DNA of 64,000 nucleotides from Streptomyces sp. NBC_00683 (GCF_036226745.1 NZ_CP109013.1:3658001-3722000), one strand, 5' to 3'; shown: positions 45,378 through 56,293, counted from the first letter of the stretch. A program made the numbers and translations. The notes: generated by a model not told the origin, from the letters alone.

Positions 45378-46773
45378 CGTCAGCCTCCTTTCCGTCACTC
45401 GCGTGTTCGTCACTCTGAGTATCGGGTCCGCCACTGACAACGAGCTCCCGCTCGCGGCGCGGCCTGCGGCGCGGTACCGGCGGCAGGCTCTGCCCGGGCA
45501 GCGGCGGTACCGGGAATCCGCCCGCCATCGGGTCGAACGCCGGCTCCGGCTCGGCGGCCGCTTCGGCTTCCTTCGCCTTGCGGTCCCGGAAGATGTCCAC
45601 GACGAAGGAGATCAGCAGGATCGCGATCACGGCCCCTGCGACGTACAGCACGATCTTCGAGAAGTCGTAGCCCTCGTTGCGCAGCGCCCTGACCGTGGCC
45701 ACCAGCATCAGCCAGACCACGGAGACCGGGATCAGGACCTTCCAGCCGAGCTTCATCAGCTGGTCGTAGCGGACCCTGGGCAGGGTGCCGCGCAGCCAGA
45801 TGAAGAAGAACAGCAGCAGCTGGACCTTGATGACGAACCAGAGCATCGGCCACCAGCCGTGGTTCGCGCCCTCCCAGAAGGTGCTGATCGGGTACGGAGC
45901 CCGCCAGCCGCCCAGGAACAGGGTCACGGAGACCGCGGAGACGGTGACCATGTTGACGTACTCGGCGAGCATGAACATCGCGAACTTGATCGAGGAGTAC
46001 TCGGTGTTGAAGCCGCCGACGAGGTCGCCCTCGGACTCCGGCATGTCGAACGGGGCGCGGTTGGTCTCCCCGACCATCGTGACGACGTAGATGATGAAGG
46101 AGACCGGCAGCAGGATGATGAACCAGCGGTCCTCCTGCGCCTCCACGATCTTCGAGGTCGACATCGACCCGGAGTAGAGGAACACCGAGGCGAAGGCGGC
46201 GCCCATCGCGATCTCGTAGCTGATCATCTGGGCGCAGGAGCGCAGACCGCCGAGCAGCGGGTACGTCGATCCGGAGGACCAGCCGGCCAGCACGATGCCG
46301 TAGATGCCGACGGAGGCGACCGCGAGGATGTACAGCATCGCGATCGGCAGGTCGGTCAGCTGCATCGTCGTGCGCTGCCCGAAGATCGAGACCTCGTTGC
46401 CCGACGGGCCGAACGGGATCACCGCGATCGCCATGAACGCCGGTGCGGCGGCGATGATCGGGGCCAGGACGTAGACGACCTTGTCGGCCCGCTTGACGAT
46501 GACGTCTTCCTTCAGCATCAGCTTGATGCCGTCGGCGAGCGACTGGAGCATGCCCCAGGGGCCGTGCCGGTTCGGGCCGATGCGCAGCTGCATCCAGGCG
46601 ACGACCTTGCGCTCCCACACGATGGAGAAGAGCACGGTCACCATCAGGAACGCGAAGCAGAAGACCGCCTTGACGACGACGAGCCACCACGGGTCCGTGC
46701 CGAACATCGAGAGGTCCTCGGCGGCGAGTACGGCGCCGTGCGGTGCCGCGGCGAGTTGAGCGAGGCCAGTCAC
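45370..46773 (-). CDS. nuoH: NADH-quinone oxidoreductase subunit H
   Basis: A 467-residue membrane subunit at the quinone chamber, with eight helices. Conserved loops are [27 protein letters not shown] and [25 protein letters not shown]. The last 70 residues are a cytoplasmic Pro/Arg-rich tail ([21 protein letters not shown]) found in actinobacteria but not in E. coli NuoH. GTG 46773 overlaps the nuoG stop by 4 bp. Confidence 0.96.
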   Translation of the reverse strand: MTGLAQLAAAPHGAVLAAEDLSMFGTDPWWLVVVKAVFCFAFLMVTVLFSIVWERKVVAWMQLRIGPNRHGPWGMLQSLADGIKLMLKEDVIVKRADKVVYVLAPIIAAAPAFMAIAVIPFGPSGNEVSIFGQRTTMQLTDLPIAMLYILAVASVGIYGIVLAGWSSGSTYPLLGGLRSCAQMISYEIAMGAAFASVFLYSGSMSTSKIVEAQEDRWFIILLPVSFIIYVVTMVGETNRAPFDMPESEGDLVGGFNTEYSSIKFAMFMLAEYVNMVTVSAVSVTLFLGGWRAPYPISTFWEGANHGWWPMLWFVIKVQLLLFFFIWLRGTLPRVRYDQLMKLGWKVLIPVSVVWLMLVATVRALRNEGYDFSKIVLYVAGAVIAILLISFVVDIFRDRKAKEAEAAAEPEPAFDPMAGGFPVPPLPGQSLPPVPRRRPRRERELVVSGGPDTQSDEHASDGKEADGV

Positions 46774-49274
46774 GCTCGCACCTCCGGTGTCTCTGCGGGG
46801 CTTCCGGCGGCCGGACCGATCCGGACCAGTCCGCCCGGCTGTACTCCGGTGTCGGCGGGAACGCCCCGGCCGACGGAGTTGAGGGGCACCCACACCACCC
46901 GGTCCGGCATGTCGGTGACCGCCAGCGGGAGTTCGGTGGTGCCGGCGGGTCCGGTGACGGCCAGCAGGTCGCCGTCCTTCACCCCGGTCTCGGCCGCGGT
47001 GGCGGCGGAGAGCCGTGCGACGGCCGCGTGCCGGGTACCGGCCAGCGCCTCGTCGCCCTCCTGCAGCCGGCCCCGGTCGAGCAGCATCCGGTGGCCCGCG
47101 AGTACGGCTTCGCCGTCACCGGCGCCGGGCACCGGCCGGGACGTCGCCCGGGGGTCCTCGGCGTGGGTGCCCTGCCAGCCACCGAGGCGGTCGAGCTCGC
47201 GCCGCGCCGCCCTCAGGTCCGGCAGTGCGAGGTGCACGTCGAGCGCGTCGGCGAGCATGTGCAGGACCCGCGCGTCGGTCGGGCAGAGTGTGCGCGGCAG
47301 CTGCTCGGGCTTCAGCGCGGCTTCGAACATCCGCGCCCTGCCCTCCCAGTTGAGGAACGTGCCGGGCTTCTCCGCGACCGCGGCGACGGGCAGGACCACG
47401 TCGGCCCGCTCGGTGACCGCGCCGGGGCGCAGCTCCAACGAGACCAGGAAGCCGACCTCGTCCAGCGCCCGGAGGGCACCGGCCGGGTCGGGCAGGTCCT
47501 CGGGGTCCACACCGGCGACCAGCAGCGCGGCCAGCTCGCCGGTGGCCGCGGCCTCGACGATCTGGCCGGTGTCTCGGCCGAAGCGGGACGGGAGTTCGGC
47601 GACGCCCCAGACGGACGCCACCTCCTCCCTGGCCCGCGGGTCGGTCGCCGGACGGCCGCCGGGCAGCAGCGACGGGAGCGCGCCCGCCTCCACCGCACCG
47701 CGTTCGCCGGCCCGCCGCGGAATCCACACGAGCGTGGCACCGGTGGCGGCGGCGGTCCGTACGACGGCGGTCAGCGCACCGGGGACCCCGGCGAGCCGTT
47801 CGCCCACCACGATCAGCGAGCCTTCACCGCGCAGCGCCTCGGCGGCGAGGGCACCGTCACCCTCCAGTCCGACTCCGCCCGCGAGCGCGTCCAGCCACTC
47901 GGTCTCGGTACCGGGGGCGGCGGGGAGCAGGGTGCCGCCCGCCTTCTCCAGTCCGCGCGTGGCGTGCGAGGCGAGCGCGAACGTCCGCTGCCCGTGCTTG
48001 CGGTGGGCCTTGCGCAGCCGCAGGAAGACGCCGGGCGCCTCCTCCTCGGACTCGAAACCGGCCAGCAGGACCGCCGGGGCCTTCTCCAGCGAGGTGTACG
48101 TGACTCCGCTGCCGTCCAGGTCTCGCCCGCGACCTGCCACCCGCGCGGCCAGGAAGTCGGCTTCCTCGCTGCTGTGGATCCGGGCGCGGAAGTCGATGTC
48201 GTTCGTACCGAGGGCGATCCGCGCGAACTTGCTGTACGCGTAGGCGTCCTCGACGGTGAGCCGGCCGCCGGTGAGGACACCGGCCCTGCCGCGGGCGGCC
48301 GAGAGACCGGTTGCCGCTGCCGCCAGTGCCTCGGGCCAGCTCGCCGTTTCGAGCACCCCGTCCGCGTTGCGTACGAGCGGAGTGGTGAGCCGGTCACGCT
48401 GCTGCGCGTAGCGGAATCCGAAGCGGCCCTTGTCGCAGAGCCATTCCTCGTTGACCTCGGGGTCGTTGGAGGCGAGCCGCCGCATGACCTTGCCGCGGCG
48501 GTGGTCGGTGCGGGTCGCGCAGCCTCCCGCGCAGTGCTCGCACACCGACGGCGTCGACACGAGGTCGAAGGGCCGGGAGCGGAAGCGGTACGCCGCCGAG
48601 GTGAGCGCTCCGACGGGGCAGATCTGGATGGTGTTGCCGGAGAAGTACGACTCGAAGGGGTCGCCCTGCCCGGTACCGACCTGCTGGAGCGCGCCACGCT
48701 CGATGAGTTCGATCATGGGGTCGCCCGCCACCTGGTTGGAGAACCGGGTGCAGCGCGCGCAGAGCACGCACCGCTCGCGGTCCAGCAGCACCTGGGTGGA
48801 GATCGGGACGGGCTTCTCGAAGGTGCGCTTCTTCCCGTCGAAGCGGGAGTCGGCGCCGCCGTGCGACATCGCCTGGTTCTGCAGGGGGCATTCGCCGCCC
48901 TTGTCGCAGACCGGGCAGTCCAGCGGGTGGTTGATGAGCAGGAGCTCCATCACACCCTTCTGGGCCTTCTCCGCGACCGGCGAGGTGATCTGCGACTTCA
49001 CGACCATGCCGTCGGTGCACGTGATGGTGCAGGACGCCATCGGCTTGCGCTGGCCCTCGACCTCGACGATGCACTGCCTGCAGGCGCCGGCCGGGTCGAG
49101 GAGCGGGTGGTCGCAGAAGCGCGGGATCTCGATGCCGAGGAGCTCGGCGGCGCGGATGACCAGGGTGCCCTTGGGGACGCTGATCTCGATGCCGTCGATG
49201 GTCAGCGTGACCAGGTCCTCGGGCGGGATGGCCGCCTCGCCGCCCCCGGAGGGCGCACTCGTGGTGACTGTCAT
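46770..49274 (-). CDS. nuoG: NADH-quinone oxidoreductase subunit G
   Basis: An 834-residue subunit holding several iron-sulfur clusters of the electron path. The N-terminal [2Fe-2S] ligands are [15 protein letters not shown] and the more distal Cys, then the His-coordinated site [21 protein letters not shown], then a third set including [11 protein letters not shown]. The following 4Fe domain has [17 protein letters not shown]. The C-terminal two thirds is a molybdopterin-oxidoreductase-like domain with no cofactor expected. The ATG overlaps the nuoF stop (ATGA). Confidence 0.96.
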   Translation of the reverse strand: MTVTTSAPSGGGEAAIPPEDLVTLTIDGIEISVPKGTLVIRAAELLGIEIPRFCDHPLLDPAGACRQCIVEVEGQRKPMASCTITCTDGMVVKSQITSPVAEKAQKGVMELLLINHPLDCPVCDKGGECPLQNQAMSHGGADSRFDGKKRTFEKPVPISTQVLLDRERCVLCARCTRFSNQVAGDPMIELIERGALQQVGTGQGDPFESYFSGNTIQICPVGALTSAAYRFRSRPFDLVSTPSVCEHCAGGCATRTDHRRGKVMRRLASNDPEVNEEWLCDKGRFGFRYAQQRDRLTTPLVRNADGVLETASWPEALAAAATGLSAARGRAGVLTGGRLTVEDAYAYSKFARIALGTNDIDFRARIHSSEEADFLAARVAGRGRDLDGSGVTYTSLEKAPAVLLAGFESEEEAPGVFLRLRKAHRKHGQRTFALASHATRGLEKAGGTLLPAAPGTETEWLDALAGGVGLEGDGALAAEALRGEGSLIVVGERLAGVPGALTAVVRTAAATGATLVWIPRRAGERGAVEAGALPSLLPGGRPATDPRAREEVASVWGVAELPSRFGRDTGQIVEAAATGELAALLVAGVDPEDLPDPAGALRALDEVGFLVSLELRPGAVTERADVVLPVAAVAEKPGTFLNWEGRARMFEAALKPEQLPRTLCPTDARVLHMLADALDVHLALPDLRAARRELDRLGGWQGTHAEDPRATSRPVPGAGDGEAVLAGHRMLLDRGRLQEGDEALAGTRHAAVARLSAATAAETGVKDGDLLAVTGPAGTTELPLAVTDMPDRVVWVPLNSVGRGVPADTGVQPGGLVRIGPAAGSPAETPEVRA

Positions 49275-50644
49275 GCGTTCACCCCCCGGTGAGCGTTCTT
49301 GTCGTCTTTGTCGTCGGCCCAGAGGGTCGACCTGGCAGGATCGAAGGGGCAGCCCTTGCCCGTGATGTGCTGCTCGTACTCCTCGCGGAAGTACTTCAGC
49401 GAGGAGAAGATCGGCGAGGCGGCGCCGTCACCGAGGGCGCAGAACGACTTGCCGTTGATGTTGTCGGCGATGTCGTTCAGCTTGTCGAGGTCGGCCATCT
49501 CGCCCTTGCCGGCCTCGATGTCGCGGAGCAGCTGGACGAGCCAGTAGGTGCCCTCACGGCATGGCGTGCACTTGCCGCAGGACTCGTGGGCGTAGAACTC
49601 GGTCCAGCGGGTGACGGCCCGCACCACGCAGGTGGTCTCGTCGAAGCACTGCAGCGCCTTGGTACCGAGCATGGAGCCGGCGGCGCCGACGCCCTCGTAG
49701 TCCAGCGGGACGTCGAGGTGCTCCTCGGTGAACATCGGGGTGGAGGAGCCGCCGGGGGTCCAGAACTTCAGCCGGTGGCCGGCCCTGATGCCGCCGCTCA
49801 TGTCGAGCAGCTGGCGCAGGGTGATGCCGAGCGGGGCCTCGTACTGGCCGGGGCTGGTGACGTGCCCGCTGAGCGAATACAGCGTGAAGCCCGGGGACTT
49901 CTCGCTGCCCATCGACTTGAACCAGTCCTTGCCCTTGTTCAGGATCGCGGGAACCGAGGCGATGGACTCGACGTTGTTCACCACAGTGGGACAGGCGTAC
50001 AGACCGGCGACCGCGGGGAAGGGGGGACGCAGCCGGGGCTGGCCGCGGCGTCCTTCGAGCGAGTCGAGCAGCGCGGTCTCCTCACCGCAGATGTACGCAC
50101 CGGCACCGGCGTGCACGGTGAGTTCCAGGTCGAGCCCGGGGCCGAGGGCGTCCTTCCCCAGGTACCCCGCCTCGTACGCCTCGCGCACGGCCTCGTGCAG
50201 CCTCCGCAGCACGGGGACGACTTCACCGCGCAGATAGATGAAGGCGTGCGACGACCTGATCGCGTAGCAGGCGATCACGATGCCCTCGATGAGGCTGTGC
50301 GGGTTCGCGAAGAGCAGCGGGATGTCCTTGCAGGTTCCCGGCTCCGACTCGTCGGCGTTGACGACCAGGTAGTGCGGCTTGCCGTCGCCCTGCGGGATGA
50401 ACTGCCACTTCATCCCGGTGGGGAATCCGGCGCCGCCGCGCCCGCGCAGACCGGAGTCCTTGACGTACGCGATGAGGTCGTCCGGCGACATGGCCAGCGC
50501 CTTGCGCAGGCCCTCGTAGCCCTCGTGACGCCGGTAGGTGTCCAGCGTCCAGGACTCCGGTTCGTCCCAGAAGGCGGAGAGGACCGGTGCCAGGAGCTTC
50601 TCCGGGCTGGTCCCGTTCTTGTCGATCTCGGCTGCCAAGGTCAT
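49271..50644 (-). CDS. nuoF: NADH-quinone oxidoreductase subunit F
   Basis: A 457-residue NADH- and FMN-binding entry subunit. NADH loop [17 protein letters not shown] segment [32 protein letters not shown] and N3 cluster ligands [13 protein letters not shown] with the distal Cys in SFCALGDGA are all present. The ATG at 50644 overlaps the nuoE TGA by one base (TGATG). Confidence 0.97.
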   Translation of the reverse strand: MTLAAEIDKNGTSPEKLLAPVLSAFWDEPESWTLDTYRRHEGYEGLRKALAMSPDDLIAYVKDSGLRGRGGAGFPTGMKWQFIPQGDGKPHYLVVNADESEPGTCKDIPLLFANPHSLIEGIVIACYAIRSSHAFIYLRGEVVPVLRRLHEAVREAYEAGYLGKDALGPGLDLELTVHAGAGAYICGEETALLDSLEGRRGQPRLRPPFPAVAGLYACPTVVNNVESIASVPAILNKGKDWFKSMGSEKSPGFTLYSLSGHVTSPGQYEAPLGITLRQLLDMSGGIRAGHRLKFWTPGGSSTPMFTEEHLDVPLDYEGVGAAGSMLGTKALQCFDETTCVVRAVTRWTEFYAHESCGKCTPCREGTYWLVQLLRDIEAGKGEMADLDKLNDIADNINGKSFCALGDGAASPIFSSLKYFREEYEQHITGKGCPFDPARSTLWADDKDDKNAHRGVNA

Positions 50645-51492
50645 CACTCCCCCTCCTCGGCGGCGGGCCCGGCCGGGTGCTCCGGGTCGGAGGCCGAGGT
50701 CTGCTGCGGCGCGTCGTGCGAGCTGAGGTGCTCGGCACCCTTCTGCGGCTGGTCGCTCGGGGCCTCGCCCCGCGGGGCGACGACGCGCGGCTGCGGGGCG
50801 GCCTCGCCCTTGGCCAGCTTCAGCCCGACCAGTGAGGCGGCACCCGCTCCGCCGGTCGCCTCGACGGCACCGGGGCGCTCGTCGGGGAAGCCGGCCAGGA
50901 TGCGGGCGGTCTCCTTGTACGTGCACAGGGGGGCGCCGCGGGTGGGTTCGACGGTCCGGCCGGCGATCAGGTCGTCGACGAGCTGCGTCGCGCTCTCCGG
51001 CGTCTGGTTGTCGAAGAACTCCCAGTTGACCATCACGACGGGCGCGAAGTCGCAGGCCGCGTTGCACTCGATGTGCTCGAGCGTGACCTTGCCGTCCTCG
51101 GTCGTCTCGTCGTTGCCGACGCCGAGGTGGTCCTTGAGCCGGTCGAAGATGGCGTCGCCGCCCATGACGGCGCACAGGGTGTTGGTGCAGACCCCGACCT
51201 GGTAGTCGCCGCTCGGCCGGCGCCGGTACATCGAGTAGAAGGTGGCGACCGCGGTGACCTCCGCGGTGGTGAGGCCGAGCAGTTCGGCGCAGAACGCCAT
51301 GCCCGTACGGGAGACGAACCCCTCCTCGGACTGCACGAGGTGCAGCAGCGGCAGCAGCGCGGAGCGGCTGCCGGGGTAGCGGGCGATCACCTCCTTCGCG
51401 TCCGCTTCGAGCCGGGTGCGCACCTCGGCCGGGTAGGCGGGGGCGGGGAGCTGCGGCATCCCCAGGCTGACTTCTTGATTGGATGCGGTCAC
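50644..51492 (-). CDS. nuoE: NADH-quinone oxidoreductase subunit E with extended C terminus
   Basis: A 282-residue thioredoxin-fold subunit with a [2Fe-2S] cluster. Ligands are C-x4-C in [12 protein letters not shown] and C-x3-C in [11 protein letters not shown]. The common core ends near 195; a 75-residue Ala/Pro/Gly-rich tail follows. GTG 51492 overlaps the nuoD TGA by 4 bp and gives [12 protein letters not shown] before the alternative ATG (11 codons on, 51459). Confidence 0.94.
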   Translation of the reverse strand: MTASNQEVSLGMPQLPAPAYPAEVRTRLEADAKEVIARYPGSRSALLPLLHLVQSEEGFVSRTGMAFCAELLGLTTAEVTAVATFYSMYRRRPSGDYQVGVCTNTLCAVMGGDAIFDRLKDHLGVGNDETTEDGKVTLEHIECNAACDFAPVVMVNWEFFDNQTPESATQLVDDLIAGRTVEPTRGAPLCTYKETARILAGFPDERPGAVEATGGAGAASLVGLKLAKGEAAPQPRVVAPRGEAPSDQPQKGAEHLSSHDAPQQTSASDPEHPAGPAAEEGE

Positions 51493-52811
51493 CGGTCGAC
51501 GCCTCCCATCACGGGGTCGATGGACGCGACAGCGACGATGACGTCGGCGACCTGGCCGCCCTCGCACATCGCCGCCATGGCCTGCAGGTTGGTGAAGGAC
51601 GGGTCGCGGAAGTGGACCCGGAAGGGCCGGGTGCCGCCGTCCGAGACCGCGTGCACGCCGAGCTCGCCCTTGGGGGACTCTATGGCCGTGTACGTCTGTC
51701 CGGCCGGGACCCGGAAGCCCTCGGTCACCAGCTTGAAGTGGTGGATCAGGGCCTCCATGGAGGTGCCCATGATCTTCTTGATGTGGTCGAGCGAGTTGCC
51801 GAGTCCGTCGGGTCCGAGCGCGAGCTGCGCGGGCCAGGCGATCTTCTTGTCGGCGACCATGACCGGGCCCGGCTCCAGCCGGTCCAGGCACTGCTCGACG
51901 ATCCTGAGCGACTGGCGCATCTCCTCCAGGCGGATGAGGAAGCGGCCGTAGGCGTCGCAGGTGTCCGCGGTGGGCACGTCGAACTCGTAGTTCTCGTAGC
52001 CGCAGTACGGGTCGCTCTTGCGCAGGTCGTGCGGGAGTCCGGCGGACCTCAGGACCGGGCCGGTGGCGCCGAGCGCCACGCAGCCGGTCAGGTCGAGGTA
52101 GCCGACGTCCTGCATACGGGCCTTGAAGATGGGGTTGCCGGTCGCGAGCTTGTCGTACTCCGGCAGGTTCTTCTTCATGGTCTTGATGAACTCGCGGATC
52201 TGGTCGACCGCGCCCGGGGGCAGGTCCTGCGCCAGGCCGCCGGGCCGGATGAACGCGTGGTTCATCCGGAGGCCGGTGATCAGCTCGAAGAGATCGAGAA
52301 CGAGTTCACGATCGCGGAAGCCGTAGATCATGATCGTCGTGGCGCCGAGTTCCATGCCGCCGGTGGCGATGCACACCAGGTGCGAGGAGATCCGGTTGAG
52401 CTCCATCAGGAGCACGCGCAGGACGGTGGCCCGGTCGGGGATCTGGTCCTCGATGCCGAGGAGCTTCTCCGTCCCGAGGCAGTACGCCGCCTCGTTGAAG
52501 AACGGGGTCAGGTAGTCCATGCGCGTGACGAAGGTGGTGCCCTGTGTCCAGTTCCGGAACTCGAGGTTCTTCTCGATGCCGGTGTGGAGATAGCCGATGC
52601 CGCAGCGGGCCTCTGTGACGGTCTCGCCGTCGATCTCCAGGATCAGCCGCAGCACGCCGTGCGTGGACGGGTGCTGGGGGCCCATGTTGACGATGATGCG
52701 TTCGTCGTCCGCCTTGGCCGCGGACTCGACGACCTCGTCCCAGTCGCCGCCGGTGACTGTATATACAGTCCCCTCGGTCGTGGCACGGGGTGTTGCGTGG
52801 GGAGTGGTCAT
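51489..52811 (-). CDS. nuoD: NADH-quinone oxidoreductase subunit D
   Basis: A 440-residue 49-kDa-type subunit lining the quinone pocket, derived from the NiFe-hydrogenase large subunit without the metal ligands. [26 protein letters not shown] and the C-terminal [20 protein letters not shown] are present. The ATG overlaps the nuoC stop (TGATG). A 16-bp perfect palindrome lies in the first 20 codons (52755-52770). Confidence 0.97.
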   Translation of the reverse strand: MTTPHATPRATTEGTVYTVTGGDWDEVVESAAKADDERIIVNMGPQHPSTHGVLRLILEIDGETVTEARCGIGYLHTGIEKNLEFRNWTQGTTFVTRMDYLTPFFNEAAYCLGTEKLLGIEDQIPDRATVLRVLLMELNRISSHLVCIATGGMELGATTIMIYGFRDRELVLDLFELITGLRMNHAFIRPGGLAQDLPPGAVDQIREFIKTMKKNLPEYDKLATGNPIFKARMQDVGYLDLTGCVALGATGPVLRSAGLPHDLRKSDPYCGYENYEFDVPTADTCDAYGRFLIRLEEMRQSLRIVEQCLDRLEPGPVMVADKKIAWPAQLALGPDGLGNSLDHIKKIMGTSMEALIHHFKLVTEGFRVPAGQTYTAIESPKGELGVHAVSDGGTRPFRVHFRDPSFTNLQAMAAMCEGGQVADVIVAVASIDPVMGGVDR

Positions 52812-53521
52812 CAGCTGTACGACCTCCGCTGGTCCGGAGCCGGGATCTGGGCGCCCTTGTACTCGACGGCGATGCCGCCGAGCGGATAGTCCTTGCGCTG
52901 CGGGAAGCCCTGCCAGTCGTCCGGCATCATGATCCGGGTGAGGGCGGGGTGCCCGTCGAAGATCAGCCCGAAGAAGTCGTAGGTCTCGCGCTCGTGCCAG
53001 TCGTTGGTCGGGTAGACCGCGACGAGGGACGGGATGTGCGGATCACTGTCCGGGGCGGACACCTCGAGGCGGATCAGCCGCCCGTGGGTGAGCGACCTCA
53101 GGTGGTAGACCGCGTGCAGCTCGCGGCCCTTGTCCCCGAGGAAGTGCACGCCGCTCACGCCCGTACAGAGCTCGAACCTCAGGGCGGGGTCGTCGCGCAG
53201 GGTGCGGGCCACGGTGAGCAGATGCTCGCGGGCGATGTGGAAGGTGAGTTCGCCCCGGTCGACGACCGTCTTCTCGATGGCGTTGGCGGGCAGCAGGTCC
53301 TGTTCCTCCAGGGCCCCCTCCAGCTCGTCGGCCACTTCGTCGAACCAGCCGCCGTAGGGGCGGGACGAGGCACCCGGCAGGGTCACGGTGCGGACGAGTC
53401 CGCCGTAGCCCGAGGTGTCGCCGCCGTTGTTGGCACCGAACATGCCCTTGCGTACGCCGATGACGTCGCCGGAGTCCTCGCGCGGCGCGGGCACTCCGTT
53501 GTTCTTCTGCTCGTCGCTCAC
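52811..53521 (-). CDS. nuoC: NADH-quinone oxidoreductase subunit C
   Basis: A 236-residue 30-kDa-type subunit. The signature is [27 protein letters not shown] 53521 overlaps the nuoB stop by 4 bp. Compared with the copy at 1-1289 it lacks any repetitive tail. Confidence 0.95.
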   Translation of the reverse strand: MSDEQKNNGVPAPREDSGDVIGVRKGMFGANNGGDTSGYGGLVRTVTLPGASSRPYGGWFDEVADELEGALEEQDLLPANAIEKTVVDRGELTFHIAREHLLTVARTLRDDPALRFELCTGVSGVHFLGDKGRELHAVYHLRSLTHGRLIRLEVSAPDSDPHIPSLVAVYPTNDWHERETYDFFGLIFDGHPALTRIMMPDDWQGFPQRKDYPLGGIAVEYKGAQIPAPDQRRSYS

Positions 53522-54072
53522 CGCAGCAGCCCCTTCATCTCGATCAGGGGGAGTGCCTTGAGGGCCGCCTCCTCCGCCTCGCGGGCGGCCTCCTCCGCGT
53601 TGACCCCGAGCTTGGAGCCCTGGATCTTCTGGTGGAGTTTGAGGATGGCGTCGATCAGCATCTCGGGACGCGGCGGGCATCCCGGCAAATAGATATCGAC
53701 CGGCACAATATGATCAACACCCTGCACAATGGCGTAATTGTTGAACATACCGCCCGATGACGCACAAACCCCCATGGAGATGACCCACTTGGGGCTCGGC
53801 ATCTGGTCGTAGACCTGCCTCAGGACGGGCGCCATCTTCTGGCTGACCCGTCCCGCGACGATCATCAGATCCGCCTGCCGCGGCGATCCGCGGAAGACCT
53901 CCATCCCGAAACGGGCCAGGTCGTACCGCCCGGCTCCGGTCGTCATCATCTCGATGGCGCAGCAGGCGAGGCCGAAGGTGGCAGGGAAGACGGACGACTT
54001 CCGTACCCAGCCGGCGGCCTGCTCGACAGTGGTCAGCACAAAGCCGCTTGGCAGCTTCTCTTCGAGTCCCAT
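53518..54072 (-). CDS. nuoB: NADH-quinone oxidoreductase subunit B
   Basis: A 184-residue subunit with the N2 cluster. Ligands are the CC in [11 protein letters not shown], Cys of [10 protein letters not shown] and Cys of [10 protein letters not shown]. The stretch about 53685-53770, which encodes the third and fourth ligand region, has markedly AT-rich codons (AAT, ATT, GTT, GAT, CAT, TAT, TTG) in contrast to the rest of the gene. ATG 54072 is 18 bp after nuoA. Confidence 0.96.
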   Translation of the reverse strand: MGLEEKLPSGFVLTTVEQAAGWVRKSSVFPATFGLACCAIEMMTTGAGRYDLARFGMEVFRGSPRQADLMIVAGRVSQKMAPVLRQVYDQMPSPKWVISMGVCASSGGMFNNYAIVQGVDHIVPVDIYLPGCPPRPEMLIDAILKLHQKIQGSKLGVNAEEAAREAEEAALKALPLIEMKGLLR

Positions 54073-54090
54073 GGTGTGCCCCTCAGCCCC

Positions 54091-54450
54091 TCAGTCCCAT
54101 TCCAGGCCGCCCCGGCGCCACACATACGCGTAGGCGACGAAGACGGTGAGCACGAAGAGCAGCATCTCGACGAGCCCGAAGATCCCCAGGGCGTCGAAGG
54201 TGACCGCCCAGGGATAGAGGAAGACGATCTCGATGTCGAAGACGATGAACAGCATCGCCGTCAGGTAGTACTTGATCGGGAACCGGCCGCCTCCAGCTGG
54301 AGTGGGGGTGGGTTCGATACCGCACTCGTACGCTTCCAGCTTTGCTCGGTTGTACCGCTTTGGCCCGATAAGCGTGGCCATGACCACGGAGAAGATCGCA
54401 AAGCCTGCCCCGAGGGCGCCGAGCACGAGGATGGGCGCGTAGGCATTCAC
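54091..54450 (-). CDS. nuoA: NADH-quinone oxidoreductase subunit A
   Basis: A 119-residue membrane subunit with three helices and the loop KLEAYECGIEPTPTPAGGGRFPIKYY with its conserved Cys. GTG 54450 was chosen because of GGAGCGAGGAGC upstream and the normal family length. It is the first gene of the 14-gene operon, with a Rex operator 81 bp upstream of the start. Confidence 0.95.
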   Translation of the reverse strand: MNAYAPILVLGALGAGFAIFSVVMATLIGPKRYNRAKLEAYECGIEPTPTPAGGGRFPIKYYLTAMLFIVFDIEIVFLYPWAVTFDALGIFGLVEMLLFVLTVFVAYAYVWRRGGLEWD

Positions 54451-54530
54451 GCTCCTCGCTCCTTCCAGTCGTCCTTGACCGTTGGACCGCATCGGGCGAC
54501 CGGCTCGCCACCTCACCAAGATCGTGCACA

Positions 54531-54546
54531 TGTGAGGCAGTTCACA
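54531..54546. promoter_or_regulatory. Rex operator (ROP) upstream of nuoA
   Basis: TGTGAGGCAGTTCACA matches the Rex consensus TGTGAACNNNTTCACA at all but two fixed positions. Rex is the NADH/NAD+ ratio sensor known from Streptomyces to repress nuoA-N, cydABCD and rex-hemA. On the minus strand it lies just downstream of a candidate -10. Confidence 0.85.
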
Positions 54547-54562
54547 AGCCCGACTGCCCCGC

Positions 54563-54568
54563 ATCCTA
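54563..54568 (-). promoter_or_regulatory. candidate -10 element of the nuo promoter
   Basis: Read on the minus strand this is TAGGAT, with TCGCAG 18 bp further upstream as a possible -35 box. A start point about 7 bases downstream would put the Rex operator within the first 30 transcribed bases. It is a tentative assignment. Confidence 0.4.
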
Positions 54569-55385
54569 TGCCTGCCGTCCTGTGATCTGCGACACGGGGT
54601 ACGCCACCGTCTTTGTGATCTCCACCACCTGACGAACGATCATGAAGTCGGATGAGCGGTGATCTTCGTACGCGAAGCGGCCGAGTAGCTACGAGACGTG
54701 ACATCCGGTGGCGTTACCGCTGGTCAAAGGCGCATGGCACTATCAATCGACAGCCACTACAAGCAAATTGGCGATGGACGCTCCGCCGGTGATATAGGAA
54801 TCGGCACCGTCCGGCAGCCACCCGGACGTGGGGCTCGGGGTACCGATGTGGACAATGCGCACGCATTCACGAACTACCGGACGCACGGCCCCCGAACAGA
54901 GTGCTGACCGCCGACGGACCACGGACGGGACACCGGGGGATCGCGGGCGGGATACCGAAGGGGCGCCGGCGAGGTGCCGACCGGACGCCGACCCGACACC
55001 GACCGGGCGCCGACCCGACCCGGAACAAACGGACATGACTCACCAATAGGCCATCGAGCCGGAAGGGGCCGGCCGATTCCGCCCCCCACTCGGGACGCGG
55101 TCGCGCGGTTGCCTCTCACGCGGGAGTCATACTGTGACCTGCATCACTCCACCAACGCTTCAACAAAAGCGGGCTTGGCCATCGGTGTGAACGGATGGTA
55201 AGCGACGGGCAATTCGGGCGTATTGCTGAAACTCCGTGATCACGGCCGTGATGACGGGTGCCCGGTTTGCCCGTTACGGCGTCAATAAAGGCCTCAAATA
55301 AGCGGATTCAAAGATTCCGAACGTAACTGTGTCGCAACACACGTTTCTTGATGGGACCCCTACAGCCCTGATAGCGCTAGTACCC
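54569..55385. other. long intergenic region between divergent nuoA and nlpC
   Basis: There is no convincing gene. An open frame at 54698-54907 has weak codon bias and no ribosome site. The region 54920-55025 is a Gly/Asp-codon-like imperfect repeat of GCCGACCCGAC/GACACCG units. From about 55125 to 55385 the DNA is AT-richer and must hold the promoter and leader of nlpC, with a TTGATG about 40 bp before the ATG and a TAGCGCTA palindrome close to it. I find no ydaO-type riboswitch core. Confidence 0.5.
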
Positions 55386-56198
55386 ATGTCCCACACCGCT
55401 CACATACCCAGCCACCGGAAGCCCCGCCAAAGCGCCTCCAAGACGGCGCTGCGCGCCGGAGTTGCCGGTGGCGTCCTCAGCACCATCGCGGTCGCAGGTG
55501 CCGCCGGCCCGGCGCAGGCCGAGCCGGTGACCCAGACCATCGAGATGCCCACGATCACCGCCGGGCTCTCCACCGCAGTCGCCGCGTCCGCACAGGCCAC
55601 GCAGCAGGTCGCCCTCGACCTCGAGACGCAGGCCGACGAGGACGCAGCGGCGGCCACCGCGGCCAAGACCGCCAAGAAGGCCAAGGCCGAGGCGATCCGC
55701 AAGGCAGAGGCCAAGAAGAAGGCAGAGGCGGCCGCCAAGGCCAAGGCGGAGGCCGCCGAGCGCGCCTCCCGCACCTCCGAGCGCACCACGCTCAGCGCCT
55801 CCTCGGGCTCTTCGGACTCCCCCTCCTACTCGTCGAACGCCACGGGCTCCGCGGCGTCCGTCGTCGCGTTCGCCCAGTCGCAGATCGGCGACGCGTACGT
55901 CTCCGGCGGCACCGGCCCCAACTCGTGGGACTGCTCGGGCCTCGTCCAGGCCGCGTTCCGCACGGTGGGCGTCGACCTGCCGCGTGTCTCGCAGAGCCAG
56001 TCGACGGCGGGCACCCAGGTCTCGCTCAGCAACCTGCAGCCCGGCGACATCCTGTACTGGGGCGGCGCGGGCAGCGCGTACCACGTCGGGATCTACGTGG
56101 GCGGCGGCCAGTTCGTCGGTGCGCAGAACTCCAGCACCGGTGTGGTGCAGAAGTCCCTGGACTACGACCCGCCGTCGGGCGCGGTCCGCGTTCTCTGA
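55386..56198 (+). CDS. NlpC/P60 peptidoglycan endopeptidase
   Basis: A 270-residue secreted cell-wall hydrolase. The N-terminal signal peptide ends near 46 (PAQAEP). A Lys/Ala coiled-coil segment follows (about 78-128, AKKKAEAAAKAKAEAAE) and a Ser-rich linker, then the C-terminal NlpC/P60 domain (155-270) with catalytic Cys183 in NSWDCSGLV and His233 in AYHVGIYVG. It should cut the stem peptide D-Glu-meso-DAP bond. It has its own promoter in the long upstream gap and a terminator shared with the gene on the other strand. Confidence 0.92.
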   Translation: MSHTAHIPSHRKPRQSASKTALRAGVAGGVLSTIAVAGAAGPAQAEPVTQTIEMPTITAGLSTAVAASAQATQQVALDLETQADEDAAAATAAKTAKKAKAEAIRKAEAKKKAEAAAKAKAEAAERASRTSERTTLSASSGSSDSPSYSSNATGSAASVVAFAQSQIGDAYVSGGTGPNSWDCSGLVQAAFRTVGVDLPRVSQSQSTAGTQVSLSNLQPGDILYWGGAGSAYHVGIYVGGGQFVGAQNSSTGVVQKSLDYDPPSGAVRVL

Positions 56199-56238
56199 TT
56201 CACAAGCTCCGGTAGACCGGACATCTGAGTACGGCCGC

Positions 56239-56272
56239 GGGCCGTCACTCCCCCGCTCGGGAGTGACGGCCC
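56239..56272. terminator. bidirectional hairpin between nlpC and mptB-like gene
   Basis: GGGCCGTCACTCCC and GGGAGTGACGGCCC are exact complements (14 bp) around a 6-base loop. It lies 40 bp after the nlpC stop and 21 bp after the stop of the convergent gene. Confidence 0.88.
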
Positions 56273-56293
56273 GTCGGTGTGCGCCGGTGCCGG

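Noticed and set aside
45220-48243. 1007-codon plus-strand frame opposite nuoG, nuoH and nuoI
   Set aside because: The complex I genes on the other strand are certain; this is their antisense image.
52755-52770. Palindrome read as a LexA box
   Set aside because: E. coli-type SOS boxes are 20 bp with a longer core, and Streptomyces LexA sites are of the CGAAC/GTTCG type, so it does not fit either.
54698-54907. Small open frame of 69 codons in the nuoA-nlpC gap
   Set aside because: Codon third positions are only moderately GC-rich, there is no ribosome site and the peptide resembles no family; kept as doubtful non-coding.
55125-55385. Possible cyclic-di-AMP (ydaO) riboswitch upstream of the NlpC/P60 gene
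   Set aside because: Such switches precede other Streptomyces cell-wall hydrolases, but the conserved GGGG-A and GAATCCG-type core segments could not be found here.
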